64,000 bases of DNA from Aspidiotus rigidus. Lineage: Eukaryota; Arthropoda; Insecta; Hemiptera; Diaspididae. The DNA is taken from assembly GCA_035079385.1 (NCBI GenBank), contig JAVHKY010000008.1, positions 5,936,001 through 6,000,000 on the forward strand, in the 5' to 3' direction. Below, in pieces: positions 35,750 to 46,921 of this stretch. Both the position numbers and the translations under genes were made by a program. How positions within the stretch are numbered: the stretch's first letter is position 1; each line of letters begins with the position of its first letter. A model generated the notes under the pieces. The model did not search any database. It was not told the DNA's origin and was given only the letters and a program-made list of their open reading frames with translations.

Positions 35750-37110
35750 AATCTTTACTATCTCTCTCCTTTTATAGGATGCGTCTTCATGGAGTCGACC
35801 TATCCTGGGGCACCATATAGGAAGATCTAGTAGACGGTGCTCATCATAATCCTTCTTCTTGCTTCTCTGCCCCCTCCTAGTTTTCTTATCATGCGGCATA
35901 GGTATGTAATATGGCCTCCATCTCACCTACTGTAAGTTCTAGTCCGGCCGACTCGATCCAGCGCGCCCACCCCTCCAGGATCCTATTTACCCTGCTCTTC
36001 GGCAACGCATCACCAGCGTGTCACCTGCATAGCAGATAAGTTCAATACCCGGTGGCAGCTTTAACTTGAAAATTCCGTTGAAACGCGGCGGCTCAAGGAC
36101 CGATCTTTGCGGCACCCCACGAGTAACTGGACGCTTTACTATACCAGTAGACGTCTCTGTCTGGATTTATCAACAGCTAAGATAGCTGTTGATCATCCTG
36201 ACCAGGTATGGGGGCACTTCTGCGTCTGTGAGGGCATCCAATATCCTCTCCCATGGAATCGAGTTGAACGCATTTCTGACGTCGAAGCTGACGGCTGCGC
36301 AAAACCGACACGTATCTGTTGCTAACTCGGATATCCTTTCCAGCCTGATTACAGAATCTGATGTACAACGTGCAGTTCGGAAACCGTAGTGACTCGTCTC
36401 CTTTGTTTATATTTTACACTCATCGACCTCTGTTGTATTTTTCCGTTCTTGTCCGAGCTGGTATTTATTGTCCGTTATCACTTCTATGTATTGGTTATCG
36501 TTTGCCGTTAGTTTTTGTCGAAAGCGCTCGCGCTACTATTTGTAAATACGGTGATTCGTAATTTTAATAGAATCGATATATTATTCAACATACTTAAGAT
36601 TATACCCATTTCCTTCAGGTAGCTCTCGAATAAATTTGCTGTCACTCTCTTTAAGAATTTGCCTACGTTGTCCACCAGACAAAGTGGTCGATAAGGGGAC
36701 GACAGGCAATGTCAACGCCAGCCTGTTTTTTTTCGACCACATGTGGAACAGTCCCCCCGCAACTGCCCCGTTGAATGTATCAACAAGTAGTGCCGGGTCA
36801 ACTGAAAGTCATGCGCTACGTTCTGGACTTGGAGTCTCGTCCGGACCCGGAGCCTTCCAATACTCACCTCTGCAGTCTATTGACTGTTGCATTAACTTCT
36901 CGGTACGTAGTAGAGATAGACCACCTTCTTGCACAATTGGTAGTTTTATCGTTGGTGGTGGCTGCTGTGGAAACAAGTCATCACAACATCCGGCTCCATT
37001 CGGTTCATGGCTGAGAGACCCTACAGTTTCTTCAGCCCCTTCTCATACCATCTCAAAACTAGAAGTAAAAGCCTCCAGTTATGAGAGGCTGACTGCACCA
37101 GAAATGTAAC
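35750..37110 (-). mobile_element. R1-like LINE remnant, minus strand, catalytic motif lost
   Basis: Same family as the remnant at 28970-30200, judged by shared stretches on the minus strand: F-C-A-A-V-S-F-D-V-R-N-A-F-N-S-I-P-W-E-R-I-L, then I-F-K-L-K-L-P-P-G-I-E-L-I-C-Y and an upstream G-S-G-P-D-E-type block near 36850. The palm motif reads Y-A-G-D (codons near 36024-36035) where the other copy has Y-A-D-D, so a catalytic aspartate is changed, and several stops and frameshifts are present. The element is interrupted at about 36391-36605 by unrelated sequence. Confidence 0.82.
36391..36605 (+). mobile_element. Insert in the R1-like LINE resembling a PLE 3' tail
   Basis: Comparison with the other R1-like copy shows that this block of about 215 bp interrupts sequence that is otherwise colinear (about 18 LINE bases are also lost at the joint). 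It contains GTCGAAAGCGCTCGCGCTAC, close to the CGAAAGCGCTC tail word of the PLEs in this window, preceded by a T-rich stretch as in their tails. No endonuclease codons are recognisable, so it would be a very short 5'-truncated PLE insertion. Confidence 0.5.
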
Positions 37111-37485
37111 CCTATTTGGAGTGCTATCTATGTTGGATTTTCAAAAAACTAGCAAACGCTAATGACAAAACTTAGATAAAATTTTGAAAGTCACGATCGG
37201 TAACAGAAATCAGTTTTGCGAACGAAAGAAAAATTTGTGCATTTTTCATCTGTTCATGCGTCTGTTTCAATGTTGCACAGTTATTTGAATTTTTAAGCTG
37301 GTTCGATCAATTTAAACATGGGGTACCTACATAAACAACCATGACGTACTACGACGAGTCAATATTCTTAAATGAGGAAAATATTTTATTCGACGAGTAA
37401 AGATTTCATTCGAAAAGTTGGATTGAATATCATAAGCTTACCTTCTTCAGAAGTACTTGTGTCCATATTATCAGCCTACAGAAAA

Positions 37486-39563
37486 ATGATCGTGGATATT
37501 ATTCTCTTCTTTGCCTTGGCATTCATTTCAGCTGACGCTTGTTCAAACGATAAAACACTCTTTAAGGAATTTAAACCTCTTGCTGACGCATCATCGTTTA
37601 AAAAACGTCAGAACTGTTCTCGCGAAACAGGTAAGATTTTAGTACGATGTAATGAAATGTCTGAGATGTCTGTCTCGGAAAAATATTGATCATTTGCAGA
37701 ACTCGAGTTCTTACGAAGGAAATTAAGTCATTTACATGATATTCAATACAGGCACATTGAATGGGTAGAGTCAACATGGACTTATGGTACCGATGTAGCC
37801 GTCAGTACTGAGATTAACCCTTGGTGCATTTCACTCTGTCCTTCCTCTCAGCAGCTGACGCGCCCTTGCGGGCGAGCTCTTTCCCTTCACATATCAGCAG
37901 TTCAATTCCTCTTCGGCACTCTGTCCACAAAACTCTCTTCTCCTCACTTTCAAATCTCAACAGAATAACGTCTCGAGCTAAAACCTTCACTTCCCATTCT
38001 ATCACCCATTTTTCTATGATTAAACTTAACCTTTCCCCCAGATGTTTGACTCGATCTCGCTAATGTATCAAAATAGACAACGCTATGTATACACAGAGGA
38101 CTTACTAGAAATATTATTCTGCAGAACATCCTCTGCTCTTCAGACGGACCTAAATCTGGACCCATAATTGCTCACGCATATCCGATCTGAGGCACCATAG
38201 CTAATCAACCTTCAAGGAATTCCGCTTCCATTTCCACTAATAAGTGTTACCTACTTTCTTTTTTCTCTGTTCACCCCTCATCTAAAATAACTCGATTTAA
38301 ATATTACGGTGGACGAAAAGATGCACTGTGCCTAATAATATTGAACTAAAGTCCCTCATATCATATGAAAGAAACGTTCTCCTCATGAGTACGAGTCGAC
38401 ATTATATTTCAAAAGGAATGACACACACGTAACTTCGATTAAAAAAAAAGTAACATATATCCCTGATCTCGATCATCTTTTCATACAGTGAGAAGAGAGA
38501 GGAGCTAAGGCTACCCTAAATGACCTATACTTGATCGAATGAGTAAGGAAGTTTTGTCTACCATTTTTCGATCAATTTGTTGATTTATTCATTACATTAC
38601 CTATCTACAGGAACCAATGACTTGAGCAACACTCTAGTTTTCTATAGATGTTACCAGATTGTGAGAGGTAAAAAATGTTCTGACGGAATTCTTCATTATG
38701 ATGAATGCATTGTAAGTATACCAAAATTTCACACAAATTTGAAAGTAAATATTCAATCGGCCAATTTTGAAAAAAAGAAGAAAACAAAGACTGAGAAGAA
38801 AGTAAAAAAAGAGGTACCTACTTAAAACCAAAAAATATTAACGGGAAAGAGTTTTTCATTGAGGAAAAAAATTCATAAAATAAAATCAGTTCAACAATAC
38901 TCGCATATAAAAAGTGATTTGTAAACTTTGAAACGCTGTGATACATACTCAATTTTTTATTATTATCGACTGTCCATTAAAAAACCGCCGTAGGTAACTC
39001 CAATATTGTGACCGCGAGCGGTAAGAAGTACTTTTTGTCAAAAAAATCTTCTTTACCGCCATATAACGCTAAAATATAACTTTCGAAAAAAATGAAGTGG
39101 TATTTTCTTAATAGGCCATCGATATGTTTTTATTTTAGGAAAAATATCAGGATCTCGCCGAAGGACTTGCAGAATATCATCGAGCGAAAGGATTTTGTCA
39201 TTGGAAATTAGGACAAGTGGACGATGCTATTTTTGACTACAGGAATGCATTAGATACTTTTTATAAACCTAGCACTGCGGTCGAGTACATTGAAATACTA
39301 ATCCAAGCTAAAATGTTCGACGAAGCCGAAGCAGGTAAGAACATGATATTTATGGACAAATAAATGAAGTTGAGATTTAATTTTCAGTAATGTTACAATT
39401 GTTAAACGCAGCATTAAGAGATTTCAACCAGGAGTTCTTCAACGTCGACCATCTCTTGCAACGATTGATGAATGCTTGTGAAGGTGTACCACAAATGGAG
39501 AAAGTTTGTGAACAAATACAATATGCGACATGGAAGACAAATAAAATAAAACAAAACAAATAA
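37486..39563 (+). CDS. Four-exon gene for a small secreted protein with TPR-like helices
   Basis: Exons 37486-37630, 38611-38711, 39139-39334 and 39388-39563 join in consistent phase (1, 0, 1). All introns are GT...AG: donors GTAAGATT, GTAAGTAT and GTAAGAAC; acceptors CTACAG, ATTTTAG and TTTTCAG. The product is 205 residues. The N-terminus M-I-V-D-I-I-L-F-F-A-L-A-F-I-S-A-D-A is a classical signal peptide, so it is probably secreted. Residues about 88-121 (L-A-E-Y-H-R-A-K-G-F-C-H-W-K-L-G-Q-V-D-D-A) have the A-x-x-H/Y...G...A spacing of a tetratricopeptide helix pair, and 127-162 look like a second pair. At least nine cysteines suggest disulfides. AATAAA occurs at 39711. The family is not recognised; an upstream non-coding exon is possible (CTTCAG at 37445-37450). 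No premature stop in the joined frame. Confidence 0.85.
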
Positions 39564-39769
39564 AAAAAGGAAGATGAATCACGCGAATGAAACAGGAGAA
39601 AAGAATTACAAGAACTTAATGAGAAATTAATCCATGAAGAAAAATGGTGAAGGAAGAAAATCAAAATACGACTCGTCTTTTCTTGAAGAAAAAAAAAATA
39701 ATAATAAGTAAATAAATAAATAGATTTTTCATGAGACAATTACTGATTTAGAATATTTCTTCTATCCGT

Positions 39770-40290
39770 ACAAAACATGAACCGAAGAAGTCCTGAATTT
39801 AAAACACCACTAGAGCTTGATCTAAAAAGGAGGGTATGGCCCCGAGCCTTAACCAAAAGGGAGCCTCTACCTTCTTTTCATACTTATTGTATTCTTGTTT
39901 TAGACACCCATGAATATGTTTTAAAGCTGGAGGTCAGACGAAAGTGACATCACGAGCTGATGAAGTCATAGAAACTTGGATAATTTCAACATTCCTACTT
40001 TAAGACATGTATACTAGGCCCAACAATAGCCTCCATTAAACTAGACCTGACAAGGGCCTAACAAGCAGTCCACTAGAATGGCCTTCATTATACTGAATCC
40101 CTTCTCACGACTAGCTTACGGAGTTTCAAGGAAAGACATAATTATAAGTTTTAATTTTTAAGGGAGAATCACTAACTTTTTTTTCAACAGGGAATCAGGG
40201 ACCCTGAGATTTGACCCGGACTCTATGCAACTCTGCGGAGAGTTCTCCACATTATTACACACGAAGAAAAGAAAAGAAAAAACAAGTCAA
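39770..40290. other. Spacer with dispersed repeat words
   Basis: Holds a short ACTAGGC/ACTAGAC-rich tract (40000-40090) and the A/G-rich sequence before the Mutator-like element. No gene. Confidence 0.5.
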
Positions 40291-42310
40291 GGGGATAGCC
40301 CGATTGCGTCCCGTTCACAAATTGTGGAGCCCAACTGCGGCCCGATGAATCCTATGCCGAAATATTAACGTCCCAATTGCGGCCGGAAGAATTCAACCAC
40401 CAAATTATGAAATATCAACAGCCAAATTGCGGCCCGGATATGAGATGACTGTTTTTCGCCGCCGATCATGTTGAAGTATGTATGATGAGAAAAGGGGATG
40501 GTTTCATGACTAATATTCGAGCAAATGTATGAAGACGTTGCAAGTAGATACATGAACAGTATGAGAAACATCGAATCTTCAGTATTCGACATTCAGTACC
40601 TTATCGCATTTCCTGCAGTCCGACTGTCTGCATCAACGTTTGTTAGAGATACCACAAAATGTTTAGTGAACGTGGTACACAATTGCAAATAATTGACGGT
40701 TTCAAAATTCGTTTTCACAAAAAACTATGTAATGATCATACTCGATGGTGTTGTGTTGTAAAAACGTGTACTGCATTCATGAAGTTGAACGCTCTTGGCG
40801 ATATTGTTGATACTAAATTAGTGCACAATCATGAACGGGAGCCCGACCAAAAGATGGAGCGCCAAAAAGTTCGCAACGCGGTAAAGAGGAAGGCGCTTGA
40901 CGATTTGTGTGAGCGTCCTCAAAAATTAATGCTCAAATGTATGAAGGAGCTGTCGGTTGGGACTGAATTGCTGGATAAAGGTGATGAAGTTTGCATCAGG
41001 AAAGCCATTTACGGTTCGCGGCGGAGTGCACTGCCAACCCATCCTCAAAATGTGGAGGAGGTGCATAAATTCCTTCAATCGGACGCAGTAGAGGAGTGCA
41101 TTGATCCATCATTTGTTTTGGAGAATGATCACGTTCGTAATGTTGTAATATTCTCTTCGTCGGTTAATCTCAAAGCACTCTCCCAGAGTGCAGCATGGTT
41201 TGTCGACGGAACATTTAAATGCTGTACGAAACATTTTCTGCAGCTCTTCTCAATTCATGGCCTTCTGAATGGACACTACGTCCCTCTTGTTTACTGTCTC
41301 TTGAAAAAGAAAACCACGGCCGCTTACAAGCAAGTATTCCAAGTGCTTAAGGAAGAACTCACTCGTAGGAAGTTGACTAGTGCGCCTGCCGTCGTTTACG
41401 CTGACTTCGAGAAAGCCATTCACCTTGCCGTGCGGGCTGTTTGGCGACAAGTCCGAATCCGCGGTTGTCGTTTCCACTTGGGCCAAGCTTGGTGGCGTAA
41501 AATACAGAAGCTTGGGTTGGCGACTGATTATAACACAGATACACCGAAAGGGAAATTCCTTACTTACCTGTTTGGTCTTCCTCTCCTCAGTCCTGAGATG
41601 GTACAACCTTGCTTTCAGAAACATTTTATGCAAAACGATGTCGCAAAGGATGCAGACGTGAAAAAGTTGCTACGATACCTATCAACTAAATACATACGTG
41701 CTAATGCTCGTTACCCTCCTACATTGTGGGCTGAAATGAGCAGCACCTCAGTTACAACAACCAATGCGTGCGAAAGTTTTCATTCGGCATTCAATCAACG
41801 GTTTTACACGCCTCACCCGAACATCTTCGTTTTCCTGTCCGTACTACGCGATGTGCAGACGAATACCGAACTCATTCTTAATTCTGCTGCGAGAAAGGCA
41901 AAATTGGTGTCCAAGCCTACTGGTAAAAAAATGGCGTTTCTTGAGAAGAAAATTGACGAGTACCGAACGAAGAAGATTGATGACTTCACATTCGTTCAGA
42001 TGACAAGCTACCGTAATCTACCGAAGGCATTTTGAATATTTTAAATTAAGTACTACCTACGTTTCAAATAACCATATTATAAATTCAATTTTTAAAATTT
42101 TGATGTGATAGTTATCGTGAATAAACCGATTAATTGTATAAATATTTTTGAATGAGTTGGTGGGGACGCAATCGGGTACTGTCTGCGTTGGGTGGCCGCA
42201 ATCGGGCTTCGCCTTCTGAGGGGGCTTCGATAATCGGGACGCAATCGGGCCCTTCTATTTTTGGGCCGCAATCGGAACGTCTGAAATTGGCCGCAATCGG
42301 GATTCTCCCC
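40291..42310 (+). mobile_element. Mutator-like (MULE) DNA transposon with subterminal repeats
   Basis: The left end GGGGATAGCCCGATTGCGTC and the inverted right end GGGGAGAATCCCGATTGCGG pair imperfectly. Both ends hold further copies of CCCGATTGCGGCC or CCCAATTGCGGCC: four on the left (40299-40435, one orientation) and five on the right (42164-42300, opposite orientation). They bracket a single intact transposase gene. The flanks AAGTCAA (before 40291) and AAGTGAA (after 42310) may be a worn target duplication, but a clean 9-bp duplication typical of MULEs is not evident. Confidence 0.85.
40659..42035 (+). CDS. MULE transposase with FLYWCH-type N-terminus
   Basis: An intact 458-codon frame with an ATG start. 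Residues about 12-58 fit a FLYWCH zinc finger, W-C-C-V-V-K-T-C then H-N-H, likely to bind element ends. The catalytic core has W-F-V-D-G-T-F (Asp183), V-V-Y-A-D-F-E (Asp249), the C-x-x-H pair R-G-C-R-F-H-L-G-Q-A (270-273) and N-A-C-E-S-F-H (Glu372). This gives the D-D-E arrangement of Mutator-like transposases with the characteristic C-H motif after the second Asp. It would cut and paste the surrounding element by acting on the CCCGATTGCGGCC repeats. No stops or shifts; the element may be recently active. A domesticated FLYWCH-MULE host protein is an alternative, but the flanking repeats argue for a transposon. Confidence 0.92.
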   Translation: MFSERGTQLQIIDGFKIRFHKKLCNDHTRWCCVVKTCTAFMKLNALGDIVDTKLVHNHEREPDQKMERQKVRNAVKRKALDDLCERPQKLMLKCMKELSVGTELLDKGDEVCIRKAIYGSRRSALPTHPQNVEEVHKFLQSDAVEECIDPSFVLENDHVRNVVIFSSSVNLKALSQSAAWFVDGTFKCCTKHFLQLFSIHGLLNGHYVPLVYCLLKKKTTAAYKQVFQVLKEELTRRKLTSAPAVVYADFEKAIHLAVRAVWRQVRIRGCRFHLGQAWWRKIQKLGLATDYNTDTPKGKFLTYLFGLPLLSPEMVQPCFQKHFMQNDVAKDADVKKLLRYLSTKYIRANARYPPTLWAEMSSTSVTTTNACESFHSAFNQRFYTPHPNIFVFLSVLRDVQTNTELILNSAARKAKLVSKPTGKKMAFLEKKIDEYRTKKIDDFTFVQMTSYRNLPKAF

Positions 42311-42488
42311 AAGTGAAGAATGAGTTTATATGGAAGAAAAAAATTCACAAAAAACTTCCAGCTTACCTCGCTCGCTATTTAATTTTGACTCTGCCTGCCC
42401 ATATTTCTTTTACGAAATACTAACGTTTCGTCTGCCAGCAGTCTTCATTAATCCCCAATTTGAGACGTATTCAAAGATTTCGTCTTAT

Positions 42489-42507
42489 GGGGGGGGGGGG
42501 GGGGGGG
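42489..42507 (+). repeat. Poly-G run, 19 bases
   Basis: Uninterrupted G tract in otherwise AT-rich sequence. Confidence 0.95.
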
Positions 42508-42829
42508 CTTTTTGTAGAAAAATTCGGCATCCGATGTTCGGCATACAATATATAACCAAATGACTTACACTATCCTCGATCTGAATGACCTCGACTTAGG
42601 TGAGGGTATTGAAAAAACTGCTACTTCCTCAAAGAAATCATTTTTTTGATTTCGATATCAAGTCGATAATAATTAATTAATCTATGTCTATAATTTTTAT
42701 TCGAGTCCCCTGTCCTTCACTCCATCATAGAGTACAGCTCGGTGTTTGGGATTTTTACTTTCGAACTAGGCCTATTTTCAGCTACCTTTCTGCACTCCCC
42801 TTGAAATCCCGCAATGACACCATTCAGAA

Positions 42830-43584
42830 TGAACAAAATTAAATTACATTAATATGATTATTGATGAAATTATTTCAACAAATTTTGATTTCTATAAAAG
42901 GGAATTCTGAGCTTATTTCTTGCTTTAATTTAGAATAAAATTCGATATTTTATTAATAAACAAATTTTAATTAGAATTTAATATTTTTATTATTATTTTT
43001 ATGGACTCGAACATTTATTTTTGTTATAATTTAATAATAAAAATTACACGGAGAAAGTTTTTTTCTCTTGTGTATTTGTATTTTTATTATTTATATTTCA
43101 ATAATTCTATTTAATAATTTTATCAATAATTGTTTCTTGAAAATAAATTAATGTAAACTTCATAAAATGGATTAATATGAGTTTCCCTATAATTAAAAGA
43201 TAAGGTTTTTCAGATGGTTTGGAATTAATAGGGGAAATGAAAATCATTATTATAATCAAAATATAAATAAAAAATGTTCTCTTATAAAATACATTTATGG
43301 AAATGACAATTTATGTAATTGTTATGATAGTCAAAATAATTTTCTATCAGGTAATAAAATGTAAAATTAAATTAAAATAGGGAAAATATTATTCTGGTTC
43401 AATATGACTAGGACTTGTAAATATTATGATGTTTTTTATCAAAATTGTCTGAACCATTCGTTTTTAATTGTAGAATTATATCAATAATTAAGAAAGTATA
43501 CTAATATTAACAATATACTTACCTTTAAAAATAAATAAAGGATTCAAACTATTTTGGTCAATATCATTTTTTAAATTCTAAGGA
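42830..43584. other. Very AT-rich segment, left part, interrupted by a LINE
   Basis: Composition resembles the mitochondrial-like segment at 15.9-16.7 kb and continues after the LINE at about 46960-47200 (rejoined at the duplicated TTCTAAGGA). Translation with the mitochondrial code in several frames gave no convincing mitochondrial protein, so a second mitochondrial insertion is possible but not shown. Confidence 0.35.
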
Positions 43585-46500
43585 ATCCCCACTCACCTCA
43601 ACTCCTCATATGGAACCCTCTCAGTAATTGATCTCTGCTTCTCCTCCCCTCCCTCTCCCCCAAACTCTCATGGTCACGTCACCAAGACCTATGTGATAGT
43701 GACCACTTCCCCATCCTAATCTCATCAAATAATCTCTCCCAAAAAACTCATACTAATGTTCCCCGCTGGATCATAAATAAAGCTGACTGGTCACTCTTTT
43801 ATGATCTCACCTCAAACACTTCAAACCTTCCAAACGTAACAGACCCCGATACAGCATTACAATCCTTCACTGACTTTATTCTATCCGCCGCTAAATCATC
43901 AATACCTCGTACTAAGGGCACTTTCAAACCTCATCAGGTTCCATGGTGGTCTGACGAAATCCACCAGGCCATTAAAACCCGTAAAAAAGCTCTCCGATCA
44001 TACAATTCAACTCGATCTCAAGCTGACCTTATATCATACAAAAAAGCTCGCGCCAAAGCTAGATCTCTGGTCCGTTTGGGTAAAAAACGGTCCTGGAGCA
44101 CATTTATAGCGGGCATTAACCAACCCGTATCTATCTCTTCAATGTGGAGAGATATTAAGAAACTATCGGGTAATGGTTCCTCCTACCAAATCTCTCACCT
44201 ACAAACGGACGACTCAATCACCTCAGACCCCCTCCAAATTTCAGAAATCTTAGCTAAACATTACACTTCTGTATCCTCTAATTCTAACTACGACCCTTCC
44301 TTCTTAGTTTATAAACTCCAACAAGAAAATTTAGAAATATCCTTTAACTCTTCCGGGGAAACAATACCTCCCTACAACTTACCCATTTCGAAAAACGAAC
44401 TTGAATATACCATTAACAAAAACCTTAGAAACGCCTCTCCTGGTCCGGATAACATTCACGCTTCCATGCTTAAAAACCTCCACCCCAACTCCGTCTCCTA
44501 TCTCCTATCTCTGTTCAACTCCATCTTTAATCAAAATACATACCCATCTTCCTGGAAAACCGTTATTATCCTCCCTATACTGAAACCTGGCGCAGATCCT
44601 CTCTTACCGGTTTCCTATCGACCCATAGCATTATCAAGTGTTCTCGGCAAATTGTTTCAAAAAGTACTCAATAAAAGACTTCTTTGGTATTTAGAATCAA
44701 ATAACATTCTCTCTCCCTTTCAATACGGCTTCAGAAAAGGACGAAACACCTCCCAACCTCTTCTTGATCTCCAAACACAAATAAATTCATCAACTCTCCA
44801 CAAATCATGTCTCTACTCCATCTTTTTTGATCTTCAGGAAGCCTACCCCCGGGTATGGAGACACCTGATTACTGAAAAACTTAAAGAAATCGGCCTCCGA
44901 GGTAACCTTCCGAAAATTCTCCAAAGTTTCCTTTGTGGTAGAACCTTAATGGTAAGAATTCAAAACATTTGTTCTCCCCCTCTCCCTGTTCAAAACGGCG
45001 TCCCTCAGGGAGAGGTATTCAGCGTCCTACTCTTCCTCCTGGCAATCAATGACATCACAAAACTCGTTAACCCGCCACTCACTCAACGTCTTTTTGCTGA
45101 CGATTATAACATTTCCTTTTGCTCATCCAACCCCCAAAGAGCCCACAGACTCCTTCAAACTGCACTCGACTCAATCACCAATTGGACATCTAAAAATGGC
45201 TTTAAATTCTCCCCCTCCAAAACATTCTCAGTTATTTTCAAGAAAAGATCTCCTATTCCCTCTTTCCAACCATTGACCCTCCAAAATTTTGAAATTCCAT
45301 CACGTAATTCTGCTAAACTTCTTGGACTCCTTTTTGATCAAAATCTCTCCTGGACCCTCCATATCAAATCCTTAAAAGCAAAATGTATCCAGGCTCTGAA
45401 CATTTTGAAAATTCTCTCCCACCCCTCCAAAGGATGTTCTAGAAAAGTTTTAATTCAACTATATAAAAGTATAATTCGTTCCAAATTGGATTATGGAGCT
45501 CCAATTTATAATTTAGCAAATAAGTCAATCCTCTCTACACTCGACAGTATCCAAACCTTATCTCTCAGAATGGCCTTGGGCGCCTTCCGCACAAGCCCGA
45601 AATTGAGCTTATGTGCGGAAGCAGCCGAACCCCCACTCCCTTTCCGTAGACTCATCCTGACCTCTAATTTCCTGTCTTCGGTCTCCCAATTTCCTGAACT
45701 ACCAATATATAATTCTATCTTCAAAAAAAATACGTACCCAGTTTCCACTTTAAATAAACACATCCTAACCAACTTTAACGCCTCCCTCAACAAACCATTC
45801 CGGGCAAACCCTCTCCTTCCCTTATATTCACTCTCCCCTCCTTGGACTCTCCATGTACCCAACTTCCGACTTGACCTCACTCAACTACCTTCAACAAATA
45901 ACTCTATAATCATTTCTAACATTAAACAACTAATTCGAGAATACCCAGGTTTCAAAATTTGTTTTACAGACGGATCCAAAAAATTAAATAGAACTGCCTA
46001 TGCCTACTCTATAGATGGTCAAATAACTTCTCACCGTATTCGTAACATTGCCTCTATATTCACTGCAGAATTAATGGCTATATTCTCCTGCCTCTCTCAC
46101 CTTACACAACTTCCACCTAACAACAAATTTCTTCTACTCACTGACTCTCTTTCTTCACTCCATGCACTGCTAGATACTTATAACAATCATCCTCTCATTC
46201 AACGAATCCACCTCACATTACACACTCTAAACTCTATCAACTCCGACATTACTTTCATATGGATTCCTAGTCACATAAACCTAACTGATCATGATTTAGT
46301 AGACCTAGCTGCTAAACAAGCATCATCCTTTCCCAGAGTTACAGACAACTCACAAATTCCCGTTTCAGACTATAAAAATTATTACCGTTCCCTCATCCTA
46401 CAAAAATGGACAAATCTTTGGCAAAATCAAACCTCTAACAAACTCCTAAAAATCAAACGCAACCCCATACCCTGGTCCACATCTATTAGAAAACTTAGAA

Positions 46501-46921
46501 GAGAAGAAGTAGTCCTTACTCGGCTAAGAATCGGTCATACCAGAACCACCCATTCCTACCTCATCAATCCTGATCTCCTGGCCCCTCCTTCTTGTTTTTA
46601 CTGTCCAGAAGAAATTCTTACAGTCGAACACTTCTTTTCTTGTCCCATTCTCTCTCCTCTCCGCTCTTCCTTTAATGTTCCTTCCTCCCTCTCCCAAGCA
46701 CTAAAAAACAAATCAGAAACAATAACTCCCTCCCTCGATTATTTACGTCAAACTCAATTTTATTCCATCATTAAAAAAAAAAAAAAAAAAAATTTAAGAC
46801 TCTATTACCGTTCTCACAACATCCACAGTTCCACTCTTGTAATGTTTAAATTATAACTTTGTACATTCCTTTATTTCAACCGCCGAGCCAATGGCCCTTG
46901 AGCAGCTCAGAGCTCGTTAAA

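Noticed and set aside
36636..37109. 157-codon plus-strand frame
   Set aside because: Antisense of the R1-like LINE remnant; the minus strand aligns with the copy at 28970-30200.
37814..38165. Open frames on both strands within intron 1 of the four-exon gene
   Set aside because: They overlap each other in opposite strands, have no splice-compatible ends in the gene's phase and no family resemblance.
41250..41633. 127-codon minus-strand frame within the MULE
   Set aside because: Antisense shadow of the transposase core; the plus frame has the D-D-E and C-H motifs.
45506..45880. 124-codon minus-strand frame within the I-like LINE
   Set aside because: Antisense shadow of the RT-thumb coding region.
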